From: Halovenus sp.
GTDB taxonomy: Archaea; Halobacteriota; Halobacteria; Halobacteriales; Haloarculaceae
Direction: 5' to 3'
Assembly (NCBI GenBank): GCA_028274925.1
Contig: JAQCNR010000077.1
Span: forward strand, 1 to 18,992
DNA length: 18,992 nucleotides
Shown here: one piece after another, positions 6,091 to 13,834 of the stretch
Numbering within the stretch: the stretch's first letter is position 1
Layout: every line of letters starts with the position of its first letter
Program-made: the position numbers and the translations under genes
The notes under the pieces: generated by a model
Databases searched by the model: none
What the model was told of the DNA's origin: nothing
What the model saw: the letters and a program-made list of their open reading frames with translations, nothing else

Positions 6091-7606
6091 TCAAGCCATA
6101 CTCGGTGGTGTGGCCTTCTTCATTGGCATCACAGTCATCATCGGGCTGTGGGCAGCCAGACAGATCGAGGGCGATAGCGTCAATTACATCGTGGCTGGGC
6201 GAACGTTGATTCTTCCACTCGCGGCGGCAACGCTGATGGCCCAGTCCCTCGACGCGAACGCGACGCTCGGAAACACCGACCTGACTTCGGCCTTCGGGTT
6301 CTGGGCTGGTGCGGCGCTACCAGTCGGACTGGCGCTGTGTCTGGTCATCTGTGGCCTGTTTTTCGCCAAGCCACTGAACCAGATGCGACTGATTACGATG
6401 CCCGACTTCTTCCGGAAACGCTACGGTCGCGTGACCGAAGTGCTGGCGTCGATTGTCACGGTCATGAGTTTCGGCCTCCTGCTCGCGGGGAACCTCGTGG
6501 CTGGTGGCCTCCTCTTCCAGACCTTCCTCGGGGTTGATTACGTCGTCGGCGTCATCCTCATCAGTGTGATTATCCTCCTGTACACGCTCGCGGGTGGGCT
6601 GTTCGCCGTGGCGTACACCGACATCATTCAGGCAGGCATCGCACTTATCGGCTCGATTGCCCTGCTTGCCTACGTCGGGATCAACTACGGGTTCACGATT
6701 CCCGCCGGGGCTGGACCGACGAATTTTGGCCAGTTGTTCAACGTCACGGACCCGACCTCTGGTGCGATGATCAACCTCGCAACGATTACCGCGCTGGCGT
6801 TCGGTAACCTCGTCGCACTGGACTTCAACGAGCGACTCTACGCCGCCAAAGACCCCGCTACGGCGCGACTGGCCTGTTTCGCCGCCGCAGCAGGGACGCT
6901 CATTATCGGAATTCCGTTCTCGATTGTCGCACTCGGTGCGAGCGACATTCTCGCCGCTGTCGGTGGCTCTGCCGGCGACGGCGCAATCCTCTACGCGCTC
7001 GTCCAGCAGGCGCTCCCGCCAGCGCTGGGCGTCGTCGTCATTGTCGGTATCGTCGGCGCGTCACTCTCGACTGGTGACGGCGCAATCCTCGCAACCTCCT
7101 CAGTTATCGCACGCAACGTCATCGGCATCCGTCCAGAATCTGACACCGAGGGCGCTATCAAGCAGGATAAACTCCTGCTCGTGACGCGAATTGTCGCTGT
7201 CGGAATTGCGACGCTCGGCTCACTCATCGCTGTGCGAGACCCACAGACTGGCATGCTGCTGGTGCTGGCCTTCGACCTCAGTCTTGCCGGCGTCGCCGTG
7301 CCGTTCGTCTTTGGACTGTTCTGGTCGAAAGGGACGCGCGAAGCCGCACTCTCGGCAATTGTCGTTGGCGTGGTTTCACGACTCGTCTTCTTCGTCCTCT
7401 CGCCGACCACCTATGGCCTGCCGAACAATCTGCTGTACATCGAGAACGGGCTGATTACGGCAGCCTTCGATGGCTTCCCGACGTTCATCAGCCCGCTGCT
7501 GGCAATTGGCACGTTCCTTGCCGTCACGATGATTACCGCCGAGGCTGCGTCTGACACCACCACTCCCGCCTCCCAGCCAGGTGCGTTCTCCGAAGCAAAC
7601 GACTGA
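6083..7606 (+). CDS. Sodium:solute symporter (SSS family)
   Basis: A 507-residue integral membrane protein with about 13 hydrophobic segments and the LeuT-like fold markers of the SSS family. LYTLAGGLFAVAYTDIIQ (166-183) is the classic SSS signature. GASLSTGDGAILATSS (325-340) carries the S329/T330 pair that corresponds to the Na2-site residues of vSGLT/PutP. The N terminus runs directly into the first membrane segment, with no signal peptide. SSS proteins import sugars, amino acids, urea, pantothenate or organic acids with Na+, and the substrate cannot be read here. I chose ATG 6083; an in-frame GTG at 6068 would add five residues. There is no small DUF4212/DUF3311-type partner gene beside it. 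The next genes (ZIP transporter, ureohydrolase) are convergent. Confidence 0.92.
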   Translation: MSSQAILGGVAFFIGITVIIGLWAARQIEGDSVNYIVAGRTLILPLAAATLMAQSLDANATLGNTDLTSAFGFWAGAALPVGLALCLVICGLFFAKPLNQMRLITMPDFFRKRYGRVTEVLASIVTVMSFGLLLAGNLVAGGLLFQTFLGVDYVVGVILISVIILLYTLAGGLFAVAYTDIIQAGIALIGSIALLAYVGINYGFTIPAGAGPTNFGQLFNVTDPTSGAMINLATITALAFGNLVALDFNERLYAAKDPATARLACFAAAAGTLIIGIPFSIVALGASDILAAVGGSAGDGAILYALVQQALPPALGVVVIVGIVGASLSTGDGAILATSSVIARNVIGIRPESDTEGAIKQDKLLLVTRIVAVGIATLGSLIAVRDPQTGMLLVLAFDLSLAGVAVPFVFGLFWSKGTREAALSAIVVGVVSRLVFFVLSPTTYGLPNNLLYIENGLITAAFDGFPTFISPLLAIGTFLAVTMITAEAASDTTTPASQPGAFSEAND

Positions 7607-7626
7607 TTGGGACCGACGGCGACGCC

Positions 7627-7667
7627 TTTTTTACTTGTCAGTCGTTGAGCCGTCCGCCTGTCTTTTT
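7627..7667 (+). terminator. T-rich terminator of the symporter gene
   Basis: A T6 run (7627-7632) and a T5 run followed by AATAA (7663-7670) lie 21 and 57 bases after the symporter stop. Archaeal RNA polymerase terminates at such oligo-T tracts without needing a hairpin. The first run sits in GACGCCTTTTTTA, which also looks like a BRE/TATA promoter element. Confidence 0.45.
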
Positions 7668-7725
7668 AATAAGGTCCGCTCGCGGTGTCAGATGGTTGGG
7701 GTGCGCTTCTATCCAGCAAACGCAA

Positions 7726-8580
7726 TCAGCCGGCGAGTGCAATATCTAAATACAGCATAATGATGACGCCAGCCATGAGTCCGAGTGTCGCCACGCGTTC
7801 GTAGCCGCTCTGGTGGGTCTCGGGGATGATTTCGTCGGAGATGACGAACAACATCGCCCCCGCTGCAAAGCCCATCGCGTACGGGAGTAGCGGTTCAACT
7901 GTCGCAACCGCGACAGCCCCGAGTACGGCGAGGGGAATTTCGACAACACCGGCTCGGATCCCAGCCACTGCGGCGTATATTCGCCGGTCCAGCCCAGCGT
8001 TGATCGCCGCCACGGAGACAGCGAGTCCCTCTGGAATGTTTTGCATGCCGATTGCGAGCATGAGCGAGAGTGCAGAGCCAAGTTGGGCCGGGTCGCCCCC
8101 AGCAGCGCCGAATCCGACGCCGACAGCGAGGCCCTCGGGCATATTGTGGAGGGTGATTGCCAGAATGAACAGCACAACTCCTGTCAGTTTTTCTTCTGAA
8201 ACCAGAAGGGATTCGCTCGACTGCGCGGCGTCTGTTCGACGGTTGCCGGTCAGCAGATAGTGGGCGTGGGGAACGAGTACGTCTGCCCGGTCGAGCGCCA
8301 GCGCACCAAGACCAACACCAATCAGTGTTGGAACTGGATTGCCAGCCGAGTATTCCTCGATTCCGGGGATGATGAGGCTGGTAAATGCTGCTGCAAGCAT
8401 GACACCAGCAGCAAATCCGAGCATCGCGTCGAGTGCACGCTCGGAGGGATTGCGCCAGACGAGCACCAGCGACGCCCCGAAGAGGTTCATCGACGCAATA
8501 ATTATCCCCCCGACAAGCGCCTGGATGACCGGTGACGTTCCGGCCACCCGGACGAAGCTCTCAGTAACTTCGACTGCCAT
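7726..8580 (-). CDS. ZIP-family divalent metal transporter (GufA-like)
   Basis: A 284-residue, eight-helix ZIP transporter importing Zn2+, Mn2+, Fe2+ or related ions. The binuclear metal centre is visible: H145-N146-x-x-E149 (LHNMPEGLA) in helix 4 and Q180-N181-x-x-E184 (MQNIPEGLA) in helix 5. E214 in helix 6 and M61 in helix 2 complete it. The Gln in place of His in helix 5 is the pattern of the GufA/BbZIP branch rather than ZupT. The variable loop between helices 3 and 4 (110-132) is short and not His-rich. The start ATG is 27 bases from a TATA-like GATATAGC, consistent with a leaderless transcript. It shares strand with, and lies downstream of, the metal-dependent ureohydrolase, 87 bases from its stop. 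Confidence 0.92.
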   Translation of the reverse strand: MAVEVTESFVRVAGTSPVIQALVGGIIIASMNLFGASLVLVWRNPSERALDAMLGFAAGVMLAAAFTSLIIPGIEEYSAGNPVPTLIGVGLGALALDRADVLVPHAHYLLTGNRRTDAAQSSESLLVSEEKLTGVVLFILAITLHNMPEGLAVGVGFGAAGGDPAQLGSALSLMLAIGMQNIPEGLAVSVAAINAGLDRRIYAAVAGIRAGVVEIPLAVLGAVAVATVEPLLPYAMGFAAGAMLFVISDEIIPETHQSGYERVATLGLMAGVIIMLYLDIALAG

Positions 8581-8603
8581 GGGTCACATCCGAAAACTGC
8601 CCC

Positions 8604-8611
8604 GATATAGC
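8604..8611 (-). promoter_or_regulatory. TATA element of the ZIP transporter gene
   Basis: On the minus strand this reads GCTATATC, centred 27 bases upstream of the ZIP start codon at 8580. It indicates an own promoter and probably a leaderless mRNA, so the ZIP gene need not depend on read-through from the ureohydrolase. Confidence 0.5.
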
Positions 8612-8646
8612 TATGGGTTCGGTGTTGGCGGAGCACTTCCGCACGC

Positions 8647-8656
8647 AAAAAGAAAA
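8647..8656 (-). terminator. T-rich terminator of the ureohydrolase gene
   Basis: On the minus strand, TTTTCTTTTT follows the TAG of the ureohydrolase gene by 11 bases. It is a typical archaeal oligo-T terminator and separates this gene from the ZIP promoter just beyond. Confidence 0.5.
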
Positions 8657-8667
8657 GCGGTGAGTCG

Positions 8668-9774
8668 CTAGTCGTCGCTCGGGGCCGGCGTCTTCTTCAG
8701 GTCTTCCTTCGGTCGGATTGGGTTGCCCTCTTCGAGACCGCGGTGTGAGAGTGCCAGCCCTTCCATCACTTCGATGCAGAGGCGGTTCGCAAAGCCGGAG
8801 GTGATTCCGCCGTTGTAGGAACTGGTGTCGCTGACGTCGTACTGCGGCGCAACCTCCACAACGTCGAAGCCGAAGTTTTCGATATCCATCTGCTTGACAA
8901 TCTGTCGAATCATCGCGAAGGTCTCTCGTGGCATCAGTCCGCCCGGCTCCGGTTCGCCGGTCCCCGGACAGTAGGCCGGGTCCATCACGTCGACGTCGAA
9001 TGAGAGCCAGACTGCGTCGGTGCCGTCAGTTGCGCGGTCGACGGCGTCCTGTGCGATGGCGGAGAGGTCGCCGTCCATCACGTCGAAGGAGGTGTACCAC
9101 TTCATGTCGGCCTCGCGCATGTCCTCGTAGACATCTGGGCCTGGCCAGTAGCCTCGTGGGCCAATGAGCGTGTAGTTCTCACCCTTGAAGATGTCGTCGT
9201 CGTAGGCTCGTTTCACCCACGCGCCGTGGTCGTACTCGAAGCCGGTCAGTCCATCGTCGCCAGTGTCGGCGTGACAGTCGAAGTGGATGAGGCCGACGTT
9301 GTCGCAATCGTTCGCCTCGGCCCAGCCTTTCATATCTGGGTAGGTAATCGAGTGGTCACCACCGATGACCATCGGCATCGTCGCTTTTTCAGAGATGTTC
9401 TTGACCGACTCCTCGATGTTGAGTTGACTCTGTCGCGTGTCACCGGGAGAAACCTTCGCGTCACCGGTGTCGACGACACTGAAGGAGTCGAATGGGTCGA
9501 CACCCGTCTCGATGTTGAAGTGCTGGTACGGCGGGGAGGGAACCGTCGAGGCGGCGCGGACTGCGCGTGGTCCGTATCGCGTGCCCGGACGGATGGTGGT
9601 TGCCGTATCGAGCGGTGCCCCCAGCACGCCGATATCTGCGTCACTGTCTTCGAGTTCTTCCTCTGTCGTCGCCGTGGGGAGTTTCAGAAAGGACGGAATC
9701 CCGCTGAAAATCGGTTCATTTGCTTCCTTGTGCTTGTCGCCGTAGATGTCTTCGCCGTTTCTGTTATCTTCCAT
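8668..9774 (-). CDS. Ureohydrolase of the arginase/agmatinase family
   Basis: A 368-residue metal-dependent ureohydrolase that splits urea from a guanidino compound. All six ligands for a binuclear Mn (or Ni) site are visible: H141 (GGDHS), D166, H168 and D170 (FDCHADT), and D260 and D262 (SFDVDVMDP). The carboxylate E307 (VVEVAP) is also kept. The usual DAH motif is DCH here (C167). It is longer than plain agmatinases (about 300 residues). An N-terminal segment ending in FSGIPSFLKLP (23-33) resembles that of guanidinobutyrase/guanidinopropionase-type enzymes. Substrate could be agmatine, guanidinobutyrate, guanidinopropionate or guanidine. The frame is open 91 codons further upstream, but that part is Arg/Trp/Cys-rich and unlike family N termini. 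ATG 9774 has AAAGGGAT six bases upstream. Confidence 0.92.
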   Translation of the reverse strand: MEDNRNGEDIYGDKHKEANEPIFSGIPSFLKLPTATTEEELEDSDADIGVLGAPLDTATTIRPGTRYGPRAVRAASTVPSPPYQHFNIETGVDPFDSFSVVDTGDAKVSPGDTRQSQLNIEESVKNISEKATMPMVIGGDHSITYPDMKGWAEANDCDNVGLIHFDCHADTGDDGLTGFEYDHGAWVKRAYDDDIFKGENYTLIGPRGYWPGPDVYEDMREADMKWYTSFDVMDGDLSAIAQDAVDRATDGTDAVWLSFDVDVMDPAYCPGTGEPEPGGLMPRETFAMIRQIVKQMDIENFGFDVVEVAPQYDVSDTSSYNGGITSGFANRLCIEVMEGLALSHRGLEEGNPIRPKEDLKKTPAPSDD

Positions 9775-9840
9775 TGGTATCCCTTTGTAAGTGGTCAAAC
9801 GTTTCGTGTACTTCCGACATCGGTTGTTGCTTGTCACATC

Positions 9841-9852
9841 GTATAAGCGCTT
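9841..9852 (-). promoter_or_regulatory. Promoter and palindrome upstream of the ureohydrolase
   Basis: On the minus strand, TTATAC (9846-9841) is the best TATA element, predicting a start near 9818 and a leader of about 45 bases that contains the AAAGGGAT ribosome-binding sequence. The 8-bp perfect palindrome AAGCGCTT (9845-9852) overlaps the TATA/BRE and could be an operator. Confidence 0.45.
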
Positions 9853-10120
9853 CTTAGAATGTGTAATACCGCATCGGACAGACAAAGGGGTCGCTGTTGT
9901 TGGGGGTACTGCAACCCACTGTGCAAGGAACCTAATACAAACAATCCAGAGAGGAGCAACAAATGAGGGGAAATGTGTGCTGGCAGCCAGCCAAAGTGGC
10001 CGAATGTAGGGCAATTCCCCGCGCGCGAAACTGTTTTGCCCAATCAACTCGACTCACCGCGTAGAACCATCGAATGGGACCACACGATTGCCGTGCACGC
10101 AGGCGGAGGGTGAGTGAGCG
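9853..10120. other. Divergent intergenic region, ureohydrolase / PhoU-like regulator
   Basis: Together with 9775-9852 this gives about 345 bases between divergent genes. Apart from the ureohydrolase promoter I see a weak plus-strand TATA candidate, CTAATACAAA (about 9931-9941), more than 150 bases before the regulator's ATG. Coding potential is poor on both strands. Confidence 0.4.
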
Positions 10121-11140
10121 ATGAGGGGTGGGAATCCAATTCGGTCGAACAGGAAACTCCAGCAGGTCGGGTCCTCGACGCTCGCGGTGACGCTGCCGGT
10201 CGACTGGGTGGAAAATCAGGGACTCCAAAAGGGCGACGAGGTGGTTGTCCAGCGCGACGAGAGCGGCGGGTCGCTGCTCGTCGTTCCGAACGACCCCCAC
10301 GAGAACGAGCAGACAGCAACCATCGACGCCGACGAGTTCAGCACCGAGCAGTTCAGGCAGGTGCTGCTGACCCAGTACATTCTCGGCAGACACCAGCTAA
10401 CCGTCACGAGCGATTCGGGGCTGTCGAACGAGCAGTTCAACGTCATCATCGACCTCGAAGGCCAGTTGATGGGCTTTGGCGTCGTCGAACAGACACAACA
10501 GCGAGTCGTGATTCGCTGTTCGGTCGCAGTCAAAGAGTTCGACGTGAAGAATCTGCTCGAACGACTGGCCAGAACTGAAGGCGGCATCAGAGACGGCGCT
10601 GTCGAGACGGTGCTCGGCGACGGCGAGGGTATTGCCGACCGGCAGACCCAGCAACTCTGGCGACTGTTCTGCCTGTTCCTCCGGCTGATTTTCACGACGT
10701 ACCGGAATCCGCGACTCAACGACGCTGTCGGCATCGACACCGGCTTTCCGCTGCTTGGCTATCGCTCTGTCGCGACAGATCTGGTGATGATGGCCGACAA
10801 CTCCAGCCAACTCGTCGACTCTGGGTGGTCGGCCGGCGACGGCGTCGACAGCGAAGAACTCGACGCCATCGCTGAGTCGGTTGACGAAGCCGTGGCAGCC
10901 ACTGTGGCTGTCGTCGTCAATCCGACACACGACGATGTCGAGTCCGCGCGGGCGTTGATCGCCGAGACGCAGTCTCGTATCGACTCGCTCAGGACGACAG
11001 ACGATGCCCTACAGCGCCTGTTGACGTATTTCACGACGATTCTCGACCACGCGGACCGGATTCAGTCAGTCGGAGCGCGGTTGGCCTACCGCCAGACTGA
11101 AACCGAGGCAAAAGACGAAACCGGAGATTCGGACGCTTAG
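10121..11140 (+). CDS. PhoU-like regulator with N-terminal AbrB/SpoVT domain
   Basis: A 339-residue protein. The N terminus (11-56) is a swapped-hairpin AbrB/SpoVT-type DNA-binding domain (RKLQQVGSSTLAVTLPVDWV). The remainder is long, helical and PhoU-like, as in haloarchaeal phosphate-uptake regulators. In this family the helical part senses or transmits phosphate status, while the AbrB part suggests direct DNA binding. The PhoU metal-cluster motifs (E/DxxxD) are not obvious here, and the helical half is divergent. The ATG has GGAGGGTGA about 7-12 bases upstream, a strong ribosome-binding site. No pst transporter genes are adjacent. Its TAG overlaps the sucD stop by sharing CTTAG on opposite strands. 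A paralogue lies at 13835-14833, on the other side of sucCD. Confidence 0.8.
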   Translation: MRGGNPIRSNRKLQQVGSSTLAVTLPVDWVENQGLQKGDEVVVQRDESGGSLLVVPNDPHENEQTATIDADEFSTEQFRQVLLTQYILGRHQLTVTSDSGLSNEQFNVIIDLEGQLMGFGVVEQTQQRVVIRCSVAVKEFDVKNLLERLARTEGGIRDGAVETVLGDGEGIADRQTQQLWRLFCLFLRLIFTTYRNPRLNDAVGIDTGFPLLGYRSVATDLVMMADNSSQLVDSGWSAGDGVDSEELDAIAESVDEAVAATVAVVVNPTHDDVESARALIAETQSRIDSLRTTDDALQRLLTYFTTILDHADRIQSVGARLAYRQTETEAKDETGDSDA

Positions 11141-12006
11141 AACAGGTCTTCGACGTGGTCGGCAACTTCGTTCGGCGTGTCACCAACTGGAACGCCCGCT
11201 GCTTCGAGGGCGTTGATTTTGCTCTCTGCGGTGCCGGTACCGGAACTGGAGACGATTGCGCCTGCGTGGCCCATTCGCTTGCCCGGCGGTGCTGTCCGGC
11301 CGGCGATGAAGCCAACGACCGGCGTATCGACGTTGTCGTCGATGTAGGCCGCCGCGTCTTCCTCGTCTTCGCCGCCGATTTCGCCACACATCACGATGGC
11401 GTCGGTGTCGGGGTCGTCCTCGAACAGCGAGAGGGCGTCGATGAAGTCCGTCCCGATGATTGGGTCGCCACCGATACCGATGGCCGTCGACTGGCCGAGG
11501 CCGCGCTCGGTCAGGTTGTCGACGACTTGGTAGGTGAGCGTCCCGGACCGCGAGACGAGGCCGACGTTGCCGGCCTCGAAGATGTTTCCGGGGAGGATTC
11601 CGAGTTTCGCAACACCCGGCGTGATGAGGCCCGGACAGTTCGGTCCGACGAGGTGGGTGTCGGTGTCCTGTAGCTGTCGGTAGACACGGCTCATGTCCTG
11701 CGTCGGGATGCCTTCCGTGATGGCGACGACGAGGTCAACCGGCGCGTCCAGCGCCTCGAACAGCGCGTCGCCAGCGAAGGCCGGCGGGACGAAGACGACA
11801 GCAGCGTTTGCGTCTTCTGCGCGGGCCGCGCCCGCGACGGTGTCGTAGACTGGAACGCCAGCGACTTCCTGGCCGCCTCGGCCCGGCACTGCACCGGCAA
11901 CGACGTTCGTGCCGTACTCTATCATCTGTTCGGTGTGGAACTTCCCTTCGCCGCCGGTGATACCCTGCACGACGACGCGGGTATCCTCGTCGACAAGTAC
12001 GCTCAT
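11137..12006 (-). CDS. sucD: Succinate--CoA ligase (ADP-forming), alpha subunit
   Basis: A 289-residue SucD. It forms the CoA-binding and phosphohistidine-carrying half of succinyl-CoA synthetase, which makes ATP from succinyl-CoA in the TCA cycle. The N-terminal Rossmann CoA-binding domain begins VVVQGITGGEGKFH. GPNCPG lies at 121-126. The active-site histidine is H247 in GKRMGHAGAIVS. Length is standard. It is the downstream gene of the sucCD operon. Its ATG overlaps the sucC TGA in an ATGA tetranucleotide, so translation is coupled. Its stop overlaps the convergent PhoU-like gene by four bases, leaving no room for a separate terminator. Confidence 0.97.
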   Translation of the reverse strand: MSVLVDEDTRVVVQGITGGEGKFHTEQMIEYGTNVVAGAVPGRGGQEVAGVPVYDTVAGAARAEDANAAVVFVPPAFAGDALFEALDAPVDLVVAITEGIPTQDMSRVYRQLQDTDTHLVGPNCPGLITPGVAKLGILPGNIFEAGNVGLVSRSGTLTYQVVDNLTERGLGQSTAIGIGGDPIIGTDFIDALSLFEDDPDTDAIVMCGEIGGEDEEDAAAYIDDNVDTPVVGFIAGRTAPPGKRMGHAGAIVSSSGTGTAESKINALEAAGVPVGDTPNEVADHVEDLF

Positions 12007-13148
12007 TGTTCCACCTCGTCAGCTGCCGTGACAGCAGCTTGCACGGCGTCTTCGAGTGTCGCTTCGACCTGAACGAGATCTGTGTTGAGAATCTCCATAC
12101 CTTCTTCTGCGTTCGTCCCCGCGAGGCGGACGATGACCTGTTTCGGGATGTCGTTGAATTGTTCGAGTGCCTGATTGATACCGTTTGCAACCTCGTCGCC
12201 ACGGGTAATCCCGCCGAAGATGTTGAAGACGACGGCGTCGACGTTCTCGTCAGAGAAGACCATGTCCAGTGCGTTGGCGACTCGTTCGGCTTTCGCACCG
12301 CCGCCGATATCGAGGAAATTGGCGGGTTTGCCGCCGTAGTAGTCAACGAGGTCCAGCGTCGTCATCACTAGCCCCGCACCGTTGCCGATGATGCCGACGT
12401 TGCCAGAGAGTCGGACGTAATCGAAGCCGTACTCGTTTGCCTTGGCTTCGAGGTCGTCGCCAGCAGCTTTGTCTTCGATTTCGGCCAGGTCCTGCTGGCG
12501 GAACAGTGCGTCACCGTCGAGGTTGAACACCGCGTCTGCGGCGATGACCTCGTCGTCGGCGGTGACCATCAGCGGATTAATCTCTGCGTCAGCGCCGTCT
12601 CGTTCCTCCCAGAGTTCGTACAGCGTCGAGAGAATACTCGCGACATCCATCGCGATATCCTGGTCGACGCCTGCCTCGTAGACGACCTTTCGAGCCTCGT
12701 ACTGGTGCATACCGAAGGCAGGGTCGATGTGTTCCCGCGCAATTGCGTCGGGGTCCTCCGCGGCAACCTCTTCGATGTTGACGCCGCCGCGGGTCGACAC
12801 CATCGCGACTGGCTGGCCTTCGCCGCGGTCCATCGTCACGCCAACGTAGAGTTCGTTGACGAAATCGACTGCCTCTTCGACGAGCACGCTGTCGACGGTG
12901 TAGCCTTTGAGGTCCATCCCGAGAATCTCGTCGGCGGCCTCGCGTGCCTCGTCGTCGTTCTCGACGAGTTTGATTCCGCCGGCCTTGCCACGTCCACCGA
13001 CGTGGACCTGAGCCTTGATCGCAACCGGATAGCCAATCTCACCGGCAGCCTCGACAGCCTCGTCTACTGTCCGCGCGAGCGCTGCGTCGGGTGTCGGAAT
13101 CCCAGCGTCAGCAAATACCTCTTTTGCCTGATATTCGTGTAAACGCAT
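12003..13148 (-). CDS. sucC: Succinate--CoA ligase (ADP-forming), beta subunit
   Basis: A 381-residue SucC, the ATP-grasp nucleotide- and succinate-binding half of succinyl-CoA synthetase. The N terminus MRLHEYQAKEVFADAGIPTP is canonical. The ATP-grasp lysines and glycine loop (IKAQVHVGGRGKAGGIK) lie at 44-60. The C-terminal ligase domain has NFLDIGGGA and the IFGGITR motif. I set the start at the ATG at 13148 because the family always begins here; the frame is open further upstream but that part is not SucC-like. The bases before the ATG (CGGCTAGA) contain no ribosome-binding site, so the mRNA is probably leaderless. ACAACTAACA (around 13185-13176) is a weak TATA candidate. Confidence 0.97.
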   Translation of the reverse strand: MRLHEYQAKEVFADAGIPTPDAALARTVDEAVEAAGEIGYPVAIKAQVHVGGRGKAGGIKLVENDDEAREAADEILGMDLKGYTVDSVLVEEAVDFVNELYVGVTMDRGEGQPVAMVSTRGGVNIEEVAAEDPDAIAREHIDPAFGMHQYEARKVVYEAGVDQDIAMDVASILSTLYELWEERDGADAEINPLMVTADDEVIAADAVFNLDGDALFRQQDLAEIEDKAAGDDLEAKANEYGFDYVRLSGNVGIIGNGAGLVMTTLDLVDYYGGKPANFLDIGGGAKAERVANALDMVFSDENVDAVVFNIFGGITRGDEVANGINQALEQFNDIPKQVIVRLAGTNAEEGMEILNTDLVQVEATLEDAVQAAVTAADEVEQ

Positions 13149-13422
13149 TCTAGCCGTGTGTTCTGCCGTGGCCCTGTTAGTTGTACCGGAACGGGTCGGC
13201 CATCGCCGGCCAATCGTCGCACTTCCGTCGGCCTTCCCCTGAATCTGTCCGGTATCGTGGCCAACAATCACAGAGATAACGTGTTTGCTGTCCAAAGAGT
13301 CGACGCCTCTGGTCTGGTTCGTTTCGACCAATCGCTCCTGTGTCTCAGTACCCTGTCCATAGCGTCGGTGCTAATTGTGTCACTCACTTAATCACTATCC
13401 GGATACTAGTTAATTTGTTTAG
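13149..13422. other. Divergent intergenic region, sucCD / DUF7344-type regulator
   Basis: About 270 bases between divergent genes, excluding the operator at its right end. It contains the weak sucC promoter candidate and an AT-rich right third (CTAATTGTGTCACTCACTTA and onward, from about 13370). I see no RNA gene or convincing small frame. Confidence 0.4.
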
Positions 13423-13450
13423 GTGTTATTAGGATGTGGCGCAATAACAC
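13423..13450. promoter_or_regulatory. Perfect 8-bp inverted repeat over the promoter of the DUF7344-type gene
   Basis: GTGTTATT (13423-13430) and AATAACAC (13443-13450) are perfect arms 12 bases apart. The left arm contains the TATA-like GTTATTA, centred about 27 bases before the ATG at 13454. The right arm ends three bases before that ATG. A dimeric regulator bound here would block TBP and the transcription start, so autorepression by the gene's own winged-helix product is a natural hypothesis. Confidence 0.55.
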
Positions 13451-13453
13451 GGT

Positions 13454-13783
13454 ATGAAGAGGCTCCAGAATACAATGTTGTTCGACGAGATGGTGGATGT
13501 CTTGGCAAACGTCCAGCGACGCAAACTATTGGTCTCGTTGTTGGACCACAATCCACAGGACGACGAACCTGTCGTCATCAATGCCTCTGAAAGTGACGCT
13601 GAAGCGATGGACCGACTCATCAAAATGAAACACGTCCACTTGCCGAAATTGGTCGACTACGAACTCATCGAATGGAACGAAGACACCCACGAAGTATCCA
13701 AAGGACAGAAATTCGACGAAATTAGGCCCGTACTGGAGCTGCTGGCTGCACACGAGAACGAACTGCCCGAAGACTGGCTCTAA
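13454..13783 (+). CDS. Small winged-helix regulator (DUF7344-type)
   Basis: A 109-residue haloarchaeal protein of the DUF7344/ArsR-like small winged-helix type. The opening FDEMVDVLANVQRRKLLVSLL (10-30) is the first helix pair. KHVHLPKLVDYELIEWNEDTHEV (59-81) is the recognition region and wing, the family's most conserved stretch. No metal-binding cysteines are present. It is a probable DNA-binding protein that acts as a dimer. The ATG has no ribosome-binding site but lies 27 bases from a TATA-like element, so it is predicted leaderless. The perfect inverted repeat over its promoter suggests autoregulation. It diverges from sucCD and converges with a PhoU-like gene, so either could be a target. 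Confidence 0.8.
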   Translation: MKRLQNTMLFDEMVDVLANVQRRKLLVSLLDHNPQDDEPVVINASESDAEAMDRLIKMKHVHLPKLVDYELIEWNEDTHEVSKGQKFDEIRPVLELLAAHENELPEDWL

Positions 13784-13834
13784 GTTTCTGGGCACTACAG
13801 CGAATGACTGACGTTTCTGGCTGTCGTGGTCTTG

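Noticed and set aside
7616..7633. GACGCCTTTTTTA after the symporter considered as a promoter for a transcript antisense to the ZIP gene
   Set aside because: It resembles other BRE/TATA elements here, but its position right after a stop codon is better explained as an oligo-T terminator. No gene follows on the plus strand.
9226..9846. 206-codon plus-strand frame opposite the ureohydrolase
   Set aside because: Antisense shadow: all catalytic motifs are on the minus strand and no start signal precedes it.
9859..9963. Cys-rich 34-residue plus-strand frame, considered as a zinc-finger microprotein
   Set aside because: It uses AGA/AGG Arg codons rare in the neighbours, lacks paired CPxC knuckles, and overlaps no sensible promoter.
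9775..10047. 91-codon upstream extension of the ureohydrolase frame
   Set aside because: The encoded residues are Arg/Trp/Cys-rich and unlike ureohydrolase N termini. The TATA element at 9846-9841 would place the mRNA start inside it, and ATG 9774 has a ribosome-binding sequence.
13149..13331. 61-codon upstream extension of the sucC frame
   Set aside because: SucC proteins start at MRLHEYQAKE. The extension has no family counterpart and overlaps the promoter region.
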